From: Planctomycetota bacterium
GTDB taxonomy: Bacteria > Planctomycetota > Planctomycetia > Planctomycetales > Planctomycetaceae
Length of the DNA stretch: 11,496 nucleotides
Direction of reading: 5' to 3'
Assembly: GCA_003669575.1 (NCBI GenBank)
Contig: QWOR01000128.1
Location: 1-11,496 of the forward strand
The translations under genes and the position numbers were made by a program. Shown in pieces: positions 6,649 to 11,496 of the stretch. Under the pieces are notes generated by a model, which saw only the letters and a program-made list of their open reading frames with translations, did not search any database and was not told the origin of the DNA. The first letter of the stretch is position 1, and every line of letters starts with the position of its first letter.

Positions 6649-7740
6649 CTACACATTGAACAGGAAATGACAGATATCCCCGTCCTGCATCACGTAGGAC
6701 TTTCCCTCGACCCGCAGCTTGCCTGCTGCGCGAATCGCCGCTTCGGTCTTGTACGTTTCCAGGTCATCCAGCGTGTAGACTTCCGCGCGGATAAATCCCC
6801 GCTCAAAGTCGGTATGAATCACCCCGGCTGACTGCGGAGCGGTCGCCCCGATCGGAATCGTCCAGGCCCGCACTTCTTTCACACCCGCCGTGAAGTAACT
6901 CTGCTGCCCCAGCGTGCGGTACGCCTCGCGAGCCAGTGAGGCCAACGACGGCTCCGTCAGCCCCAGCGAGGCGAGCATCTCATCCCGATCCGCGGGCTCC
7001 AGTTCGGCCAGCTCCGCTTCGAGCTTGGCACACACAACAACCACACCGGCATTGTGCGATTTCGCATAGTCGCGAACCTGCTGCACGAGCGGGCTCTGCC
7101 CCTGCAGATCTTTTTCGTCAACGTTCGCGGCGAACAGAATCGGCTTGGCTGTCATCAGGCCAAACGTCATCGCCACCTTCTTCTCCATCGGATCGAGTTC
7201 CAACCCACGTACCGGCAGCCCCTGATTCAGCTGGGCCAGACACTTCTCGATCACCTCGACGCGTTGCTTGGCGTCTTTGTCGCCGATCTTGGCGGCCCGC
7301 TGAGCCTTGGGCAGTGCGTTCTCCATCACCTGCATGTCGGCCAGCATGAGCTCGGTTTCGATGATCTCGATGTCCGAGAGCGGATCGATCCGTCCCGAGA
7401 CGTGCGTCACGTCGGGATCATCAAAGCAGCGCACGACCTGGATAATGGCGTCCACTTCGCGAATGTGAGTCAGGAACTTGTTTCCAAGCCCTTCGCCCAC
7501 ACTGGCCCCCTTCACGATACCCGCGATATCGACCAGCTTGATGGTCGCTGGCAGGATCCGCTCGGGTTTGACGAACACTGCGATCCGGTCCAGGCGTGGA
7601 TCGGGCACGCTGACCATGCCCTCGTTCGGCTCGATCGTACAGAACGGGTAGTTCGCCGCCTGAGCCGCCTGCGAACAGGTCACGGCGTTGAACAGGCTGC
7701 TTTTGCCAACATTCGGGAGACCGACAATACCGGCTTCCAT
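6649..7740 (-). CDS. ychF: redox-regulated ATPase/GTPase YchF (Obg family, OLA1 type)
   Basis: A 363-residue protein of the usual YchF length. The P-loop GLPNVGKSS is at about 7-15, DIAG (Walker B/G3) at about 72-75, and the G4-like motif is NVDE rather than NKxD, which is the hallmark of YchF and explains its preference for ATP over GTP. The switch region SVGEGLGNKFL is intact. After a helical coiled domain the C-terminus is a TGS domain (ending in DGDICHFLFNV). It is a soluble, near-universal protein that binds the ribosome and takes part in stress responses. The ATG at 7740 has no Shine-Dalgarno sequence. The strong terminator at 7825-7860 separates it from the small gene upstream, so its promoter must lie in the ~85 bases before the start; I found no convincing -35/-10 there. 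Confidence 0.98.
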   Translation of the reverse strand: MEAGIVGLPNVGKSSLFNAVTCSQAAQAANYPFCTIEPNEGMVSVPDPRLDRIAVFVKPERILPATIKLVDIAGIVKGASVGEGLGNKFLTHIREVDAIIQVVRCFDDPDVTHVSGRIDPLSDIEIIETELMLADMQVMENALPKAQRAAKIGDKDAKQRVEVIEKCLAQLNQGLPVRGLELDPMEKKVAMTFGLMTAKPILFAANVDEKDLQGQSPLVQQVRDYAKSHNAGVVVVCAKLEAELAELEPADRDEMLASLGLTEPSLASLAREAYRTLGQQSYFTAGVKEVRAWTIPIGATAPQSAGVIHTDFERGFIRAEVYTLDDLETYKTEAAIRAAGKLRVEGKSYVMQDGDICHFLFNV

Positions 7741-7824
7741 GGGATCACACTGACATCACGAAGGAGGGAGAAATTGAAAACAGACAGTGACCGGAAGACT
7801 GCTCAGCCGGCCAGACCGCGCAGC

Positions 7825-7860
7825 AAAAAACCTGTGATACGCAGGAACGCACATCACAGG
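7825..7860 (-). terminator. intrinsic terminator of the 55-residue gene
   Basis: Minus-strand CCTGTGAT (7860-7853) and ATCACAGG (7838-7831) pair perfectly. Four further inner pairs (two of them G-U) leave a six-base loop, and TTTTTT follows at 7830-7825. It begins 34 bases after the stop of the gene at 7895-8062. Confidence 0.9.
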
Positions 7861-7894
7861 CGTTTGTGTGGGTGATGCGAGGAACCTGAACGAA

Positions 7895-8062
7895 TCAGGA
7901 ATGGCCATCGCGGGCAGCCTGCTCAGCCTGTCGACGGTACTTCGTCGCCAGGTGGGCAAAGGTCGACTTCTTCGGCGCGCTCGATGTCAAACGGCTCAGC
8001 CGCTCATACTTGGCCGCCAGGGCGTTCTTCACATCGACAAACGTTCGCTTTTCCATGGTCAT
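7895..8062 (-). CDS. small basic protein, 55 residues, function unknown
   Basis: An ATG-to-TGA frame with high-GC third positions. The protein begins MTMEKRTFVDVKNALAAKY, continues with RLSRLTSS and a lysine-bearing turn (APKKST), and ends in a second helical stretch around AHLATKYRRQAEQAARDG. It looks like a two-helix hairpin (about 8-27 and 34-52) with net positive charge: about 11 Lys/Arg against five Asp/Glu. No signal peptide, membrane segment or Cys. An in-frame TGA lies five codons upstream of the ATG, so the 5' end is bounded; the ATG at 8056 (two residues shorter) is the alternative start. Support that it is real: a good promoter at 8101-8129, a strong intrinsic terminator at 7825-7860, and no better frame on either strand. 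It sits between ychF and prs. I do not recognise the family; binding to nucleic acid or the ribosome would suit its charge but is only a guess. Confidence 0.75.
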   Translation of the reverse strand: MTMEKRTFVDVKNALAAKYERLSRLTSSAPKKSTFAHLATKYRRQAEQAARDGHS

Positions 8063-8100
8063 CAGTCCGCTGGGTCATCCAGAAATTCGGGAAGCTCGGT

Positions 8101-8129
8101 AGTGTACCGACAGCCAGCTCCGTTGCCAA
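8101..8129 (-). promoter_or_regulatory. sigma-70-type promoter of the 55-residue gene
   Basis: On the minus strand TTGGCA (8129-8124, five of six) and TACACT (8106-8101, four of six) are exactly 17 bases apart. Transcription would start near 8094, giving a leader of about 30 bases. It is the best-spaced promoter match in the window. Confidence 0.55.
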
Positions 8130-8305
8130 CTCGACCACTTCGACGTACAAACGCCAAGACGCATTACCCACAAGCGGCACAGCACCAACAACTTACAAAA
8201 AACATACAATAGTCCCATCGACTTTTTTGATTCGTCTGGCCAAAGTTGCTGATCACGGAATTATCCGAACGAAGCCGAATTCAGGGTTCCGACCACGAAC
8301 ACGCC

Positions 8306-8321
8306 CTGATCATCCGATCAG
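8306..8321. other. perfect stem-loop after prs
   Basis: CTGATC-ATCC-GATCAG, six pairs with a four-base loop, 14 bases past the prs stop. There is no T-run on either side, so it may protect the 3' end rather than terminate. The remaining 8130-8305 region shows nothing else I can support. Confidence 0.3.
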
Positions 8322-8334
8322 AGACAATAGCCCC

Positions 8335-9303
8335 CTAATCGTCGTGCTTGTGTCCGTTCCGGAACAGGAAACTGACCGACTCGTTCCGGTGAATCCGGCG
8401 AATCGCCTCACCCAGCATTGGAGCGATCGAAACCTGCTTCAAATTGGGAGGCAGAGGATCGAGCCGGAGCGGTAAGGAATCGGTAACCACAATTTCGGTC
8501 ACATCGACACTGGCCAGGTTCTCCGCAGCGTTCCCGCAGAACACCCCGTGAGTCGCCCCGATATAAATCTGCCGGGCTCCAAACTGCTTGGCAATCTTGG
8601 CCGCCCCGCAGATTGACCCCGCGGTGGAAATCATATCGTCAAAGAGGAATGCGACCTTCCCCTCAATATCGCCACCGATCAGGTTGGCCTGCCGCGTTTC
8701 CGTCGCACTGCTGCGACGTTTGTCGATGATCGCCAGCGACCCGCCAAGGTTCTCGACGTGTTGCATGGCCCGCTTGATACTGCCTTCATCGGGACTGATG
8801 ACCACGGTCTCTTCGGGGGGCAGATTCAGCTTCCGGAAGTGGTCGTCCAGAATCCTGGCCCCGTACAGGTGATCCACCGGAAGGTCAAAGAATCCCTGGA
8901 TCTGCGCCGCATGCAGGTCCACAGTCAACACCCGGTCCGCCCCAGCGGTGGTGATCAGGTTCGCGACCAGTTTGGCCGTAATCGGGACACGACCGCTGTC
9001 TTTGCGGTCCTGGCGGGCATAGCCGAAGTACGGAATGACCACCGTAATCCGCTCGGCACTGGCCCGCTTACAGGTATCAATCAGGATCAGCAGTTCCATC
9101 AGATTCTGATTGACTGCCGGTCCCGTCGGTTGAATCAGAAACACATCACGTCCGCGGACGTTGTGATTCAGCTTGACGCTCGTTTCACCGTCCGGAAAGT
9201 CCATCAACTCCATCGCCGCCAGCGGTACACCCAGGTACTCCGCGATGTCCTCACTGAGCTTCGGGTGAGCGCGACCGCTAATCAGTGTGAGGTGGTCGTA
9301 CAT
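8335..9303 (-). CDS. prs: ribose-phosphate pyrophosphokinase (PRPP synthetase)
   Basis: A 322-residue enzyme that makes 5-phosphoribosyl-1-pyrophosphate from ribose 5-phosphate and ATP, feeding purine, pyrimidine, NAD, His and Trp synthesis. Visible class I signatures: FPDGETSV at 36-43, the ATP-binding loop YFGYARQDRK at 92-101, TVDLHAAQIQGFFD at 127-140 with the active-site H131, the SPDEGSIKRA segment at 170-179, and the PRPP loop FDDMISTAG at 221-229. Two positions differ from the Escherichia coli-type text (FSDGE to FPDGE, PDxGG to PDEGS) but key charged residues are kept. It is cytosolic and forms hexamers in the family. The ATG at 9303 lacks a Shine-Dalgarno sequence. A hairpin (9318-9345) ends 14 bases before it in the leader. 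The gene is divergent from the sigma-factor gene. Confidence 0.98.
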   Translation of the reverse strand: MYDHLTLISGRAHPKLSEDIAEYLGVPLAAMELMDFPDGETSVKLNHNVRGRDVFLIQPTGPAVNQNLMELLILIDTCKRASAERITVVIPYFGYARQDRKDSGRVPITAKLVANLITTAGADRVLTVDLHAAQIQGFFDLPVDHLYGARILDDHFRKLNLPPEETVVISPDEGSIKRAMQHVENLGGSLAIIDKRRSSATETRQANLIGGDIEGKVAFLFDDMISTAGSICGAAKIAKQFGARQIYIGATHGVFCGNAAENLASVDVTEIVVTDSLPLRLDPLPPNLKQVSIAPMLGEAIRRIHRNESVSFLFRNGHKHDD

Positions 9304-9317
9304 GGGGAGAAGGGCGG

Positions 9318-9345
9318 CTGCAGGGAGGAAGTGTGTCCCTTGCAG
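9318..9345 (-). promoter_or_regulatory. hairpin in the prs leader
   Basis: On the minus strand CTGCAAGGGA (9345-9336) pairs with TCCCTGCAG (9326-9318), nine pairs with one bulged A and a nine-base loop. It ends 14 bases before the prs ATG, where it could limit ribosome access. Confidence 0.4.
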
Positions 9346-9542
9346 GGTATCGGCTGGCCGGACGAAAGCAAAGGGTCCTGCGGAAGTCAGACACCATCCA
9401 CTTCCCGGTGTGCCCCCCTGCTGTCATTCCGCAGCCAATCGGAAGAATCGGCACGCCCCGCACCATGAGACCGACCGGCACAGACAACGCACGGATCAGC
9501 GTTTTCGTGCTGAGAACAGTTTGCCGGGCTTTCCTTCGCGAT

Positions 9543-9577
9543 TTGACCGGAAAAGATGACGATCACATTACGGTCAA
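9543..9577. promoter_or_regulatory. 7-bp inverted repeat, possible operator
   Basis: TTGACCG (9543-9549) and CGGTCAA (9571-9577) are perfect inverted copies with a 21-base spacer. TTGACC also resembles a -35 on both strands; on the plus strand CATTAC lies 17 bases on, a poor -10. It sits 80 bases before the sigma gene. Confidence 0.3.
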
Positions 9578-9657
9578 CTGCACGGATGCGACTCGGAAGC
9601 CACGGACGTTCCCCCGCTTGAACAGCCCCCTCCTGGTCCAACCGAATTCATATCATC

Positions 9658-10497
9658 ATGCAAAAAACCGTTCGCAAGCGAGCAACTGGTGCCGTTCAAA
9701 ACCCCCTCGAAACCTATCTGAAAGAGATCAACGAGACATCCCTGCTCACCGCTGACATGGAGAAGGATCTCGCCAGGCGGATTGCCACAGGGGACTTGTC
9801 GGCTCGTGATCATATGGTTCGGGCGAACCTGCGGCTGGTAGTCAACATCGCCCGCGGCTACACCGGGAAGGGGCTCCCGCTGCAGGATCTGATCGAAGAA
9901 GGCAACCTGGGGCTGCTGCGTGCTGTCGAGGGATTCGATCCCGACATGAACACCCGGTTCTCCACCTACGCCAGCTACTGGATCAAGCAGTCGATCAAGC
10001 GGGCCATCATCAATTCGGGGAAGACCATCCGCATCCCCGCTTACATGGTCGAAGTGCTGACCAAGTGGCGGCGGGCCAATGCCCAGCTGTCCGATCAGCT
10101 CGGCCGCACCCCCAGCGTAGAGGAGGTCGCCAAGCACCTCGAACTCCCCGCCCGCAAGCTGAAGATCGTGAAGAAGGCGATCCAGCTCTACAACACCACT
10201 CCCCAGACGGATGACCCCGATTCCAACTGGAACATGAGTGATCACGTCGCCGACGAGCGACACCCGGGGCCCGAAGATGAGTTGTTGGAAAACGACAACC
10301 TCAAGCACGTCAATCGCATGTTGGCCACGATGGACCCCCGCGAGGCGACGATCCTCCGTATGCGGTTCGGTCTCGACGATGGCCAGCCGCAGACCCTCAA
10401 GGAGATCGGTGAGATTCTCGGCCTGACCCGTGAGCGAGTCCGCCAGATCGAGAGCGAAGCCCTCGAGCGTCTCAACAAGGGACTCACCGGTGAGTGA
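9658..10497 (+). CDS. RpoD/SigA-like sigma-70 factor (compact, no region 1.1)
   Basis: A 279-residue sigma factor that directs RNA polymerase to promoters. Region 1.2 is around NPLETYLKEINE (15-26). Region 2 spans about 50-120, with the core-binding DLIEEGNLGLLRAVEGFD and the -10-reading FSTYASYWIKQSIKRAI at 101-117. Region 3 covers ~125-195. Region 4 is ~215-275, with the -35-reading helix-turn-helix LKEIGEILGLTRERVRQIE at 247-265. Region 1.1 and the long non-conserved insert of a large primary sigma factor are absent, so this is either the short primary-type factor used in this lineage or a group 2 paralogue; the near-consensus 2.4 and 4.2 segments say it reads ordinary TTGACA/TATAAT-type promoters. 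The first ATG at 9658 is used, with no Shine-Dalgarno sequence. A strong terminator follows 20 bases after the stop, making it monocistronic. Confidence 0.95.
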   Translation: MQKTVRKRATGAVQNPLETYLKEINETSLLTADMEKDLARRIATGDLSARDHMVRANLRLVVNIARGYTGKGLPLQDLIEEGNLGLLRAVEGFDPDMNTRFSTYASYWIKQSIKRAIINSGKTIRIPAYMVEVLTKWRRANAQLSDQLGRTPSVEEVAKHLELPARKLKIVKKAIQLYNTTPQTDDPDSNWNMSDHVADERHPGPEDELLENDNLKHVNRMLATMDPREATILRMRFGLDDGQPQTLKEIGEILGLTRERVRQIESEALERLNKGLTGE

Positions 10498-10517
10498 TCG
10501 CGATTGACTCCCCAACG

Positions 10518-10548
10518 AGCCCAGTGGACAGTTCCACTGGGCTTTTTC
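10518..10548 (+). terminator. intrinsic terminator of the sigma-factor gene
   Basis: AGCCCAGTGG (10518-10527), loop ACAGTT, CCACTGGGCT (10534-10543), then TTTTT ending at 10547: a perfect ten-pair stem with a T-run, 20 bases after the stop. It insulates the next gene, which starts only 50 bases on. Confidence 0.95.
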
Positions 10549-10597
10549 ATTTCCGCCCCAGCCCGTCGACCGGCTCCCCCCGCTCAGGTTCCACACC

Positions 10598-11179
10598 ATG
10601 AAGTCTATCTGTGTCTACTGCGGTTCCAGTATCGGCAGCTCCCCCAGCCTGGCAGCTGCGGCTCGGGAACTGGGGCAGACTCTGGCCGCCTCGAACCTGG
10701 AACTGATTTACGGTGGCGGTCGCGTCGGCCTGATGGGTGTTTTGGCCGATGCCGTGCTGGAGGCAGGAGGCCGCGTCCAGGGTGTCATTCCGCAGGCCCT
10801 CGCCGATCGCGAGGTGGCCCACGCCGGTCTGACCCAGCTGCACGTCGTCGACACGATGCATCAGCGGAAAGCGATGATGGCCGAACTCTCCGATGGCTTC
10901 ATCGCCCTCCCCGGCGGGCTCGGCACATTTGAAGAACTGTTCGAGATCTGGACCTGGGCTCAGCTGGGGATGCACTCCAAACCGATTGGCTTGCTGAATG
11001 TCGCCAGCTACTTCGACCTGCTCCTCCAGTTCCTCGACCACGCCACGAGCCAGCAGCTCCTGAAACCAGTCCACCGCGACCTGCTGCTGATCTCCAACTG
11101 CCCCGATGCCCTGCTCTCCCAAATGCAGTCCGCAGCCCCGGTCAACACTCCCAAATGGATCGACGCCAGCCAGACGTAA
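10598..11179 (+). CDS. LOG-family (TIGR00730) Rossmann-fold protein, probable nucleoside 5'-monophosphate phosphoribohydrolase
   Basis: A 193-residue protein of the usual family length. The Rossmann start is ICVYCGSSIGSSP at 4-16. YGGGRVGLMG is at 38-47. The family signature PGGLGTFEE is at 105-113, preceded by the RK pair at 90-91 in MHQRKAMMAELSDGF; the signature glutamates and R90 are the catalytic and phosphate-binding residues of LOG enzymes. Plant and bacterial LOG proteins release the base from cytokinin riboside 5'-monophosphate or from AMP, so the bacterial role may be nucleotide salvage rather than hormone making. Cytosolic, no signal peptide. The ATG at 10598 has only a weak AGG upstream. 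It lies between the sigma-gene terminator and the next secreted protein; no promoter stands out in the 49-base gap. Confidence 0.94.
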   Translation: MKSICVYCGSSIGSSPSLAAAARELGQTLAASNLELIYGGGRVGLMGVLADAVLEAGGRVQGVIPQALADREVAHAGLTQLHVVDTMHQRKAMMAELSDGFIALPGGLGTFEELFEIWTWAQLGMHSKPIGLLNVASYFDLLLQFLDHATSQQLLKPVHRDLLLISNCPDALLSQMQSAAPVNTPKWIDASQT

Positions 11180-11333
11180 GTTCCGCCAGGCCAGGTAACA
11201 GCTCACCCCGCGGCGGCCTGACACCCGCAGCTCACAGCCGAGACTTCGACAGACAATCTCTACCGACATATTGAAACTCTTGTGCGAGCGCGTCATCCTA
11301 TCCTGACACTCACGCACACGGGAATACTTCACA

Positions 11334-11496
11334 ATGCTGCGAACACTGCTCCTGATTAGCGCAATGGCCTTTTGCCTCCCGGCGCTGGCCCAAGACACCT
11401 GGCCTCGCTTCCGCGGAGAAAATGGGTCGGGGCTCAGCGACCTCAAGGGTCTGCCCACCCAGTGGACCGAAGAGGACTACGAGTGGAAGATCACTC
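11334..11496 (+). CDS. secreted PQQ-like beta-propeller protein, 5' part only
   Basis: The window ends inside this gene after 54 codons. The protein starts with a clear Sec signal peptide: MLR, a hydrophobic core (LLLISAMAFCLPA) and an ALA cleavage site before Q20. The mature part begins QDTWPRFRGENGSGLSD and goes on to LPTQWTEEDYEWKIT, the characteristic first strand of planctomycetal BamB/PQQ-like propeller proteins (WPRFRGxxGxG, then a WK strand). These are exported proteins with WD40-like blades whose ligand is usually unknown; PQQ itself need not bind. The ATG at 11334 is the first in frame, with no clear Shine-Dalgarno sequence. TTGAAA at 11271-11276 could be a -35 but has no good -10. 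The 154-base gap before it holds only a loose CAGGCC/GGCCTG inverted repeat (11187-11220). Confidence 0.85.
   Translation, partial: MLRTLLLISAMAFCLPALAQDTWPRFRGENGSGLSDLKGLPTQWTEEDYEWKIT

Larger units (their letters stand above)
9304..9657. other. divergent intergenic region between prs and the sigma-factor gene
   Basis: These 354 bases carry the regulatory sequences of two divergent core genes. I can point to a leader hairpin next to prs (9318-9345) and an inverted repeat nearer the sigma gene (9543-9577). Open frames here are short, lack ribosome binding sites and look non-coding. No convincing -10 was found for either gene. Confidence 0.6.

Noticed and set aside
7054..7875. 273-residue plus-strand frame opposite ychF
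   Set aside because: Antisense to ychF, and its end runs through the terminator hairpin of the small gene.
7756..7959. 67-residue minus-strand frame overlapping the end of the 55-residue gene
   Set aside because: It reads through the strong terminator and has no start signal; the 55-residue frame fits promoter and terminator better.
9574..10599. 341-residue open frame on the minus strand opposite the sigma-factor gene
   Set aside because: It is antisense to an unmistakable sigma factor and crosses its terminator; long antisense frames are common in GC-rich genes. No family motif or ribosome binding site.
10547..11458. 303-residue minus-strand frame opposite the LOG gene
   Set aside because: Opposite to a well-supported family member and to the signal-peptide coding start of the next gene; composition is that of an antisense shadow.
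1..11496. CRISPR array, tRNA/rRNA genes, insertion sequences or phage genes
   Set aside because: No regularly spaced direct repeats, no cloverleaf or rRNA-like stretch, and no transposase, integrase or terminal inverted repeats were seen on reading both strands.

Overview
The window looks like a chromosomal stretch of a GC-rich bacterium, most likely a member of the Planctomycetota. This is inferred from three things: the compact RpoD-like sigma factor, whose sequence resembles planctomycetal homologues I recall; the exported protein at the right edge, which starts its mature part with WPRFRGENGSG as the many PQQ-propeller proteins of that phylum do; and the frequent lack of Shine-Dalgarno sequences. 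No phage, IS, CRISPR, tRNA or rRNA is visible. The genes are mostly household or single-gene units in mixed orientation, and no large dedicated system was found.

Left part (1-4638): an orphan cytochrome P450 (+) converges on a two-gene minus-strand operon. The operon's first gene encodes a degenerate alpha/beta-hydrolase fold protein that appears to lack its nucleophile serine. It overlaps by 8 bases the gene for a stand-alone HD-domain (p)ppGpp hydrolase of the RelA/SpoT-MESH1 type. Next come an exported N-acetylmuramoyl-L-alanine amidase (-) and, divergently, a class I SAM methyltransferase (+).

Middle (4656-8334): four minus-strand genes follow: a fusion of an FlK-like hotdog thioesterase with a crotonase domain; a hyperacidic 108-residue protein with a nearly pure Asp/Glu tail; the GTPase YchF; and a 55-residue basic protein at 7895-8062. 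The 55-residue gene has its own -35/-10 promoter and a strong intrinsic terminator, so it looks like a complete, independent transcription unit that length-filtered gene calling would miss.

Right part (8335-11496): prs (PRPP synthetase, -) is divergent from an RpoD-like sigma factor (+), with an intergenic region holding a leader hairpin before prs and a 7-bp inverted repeat before the sigma gene. After a textbook intrinsic terminator come a LOG-family Rossmann protein (+) and the 5' end of a secreted PQQ-like propeller protein (+), cut by the window edge.

The most interesting points are the small gene unit, the acidic five-residue-periodic tail, the thioesterase-crotonase fusion with a complete FlK triad but one missing crotonase glutamate, and the pseudo-hydrolase coupled to an alarmone hydrolase.
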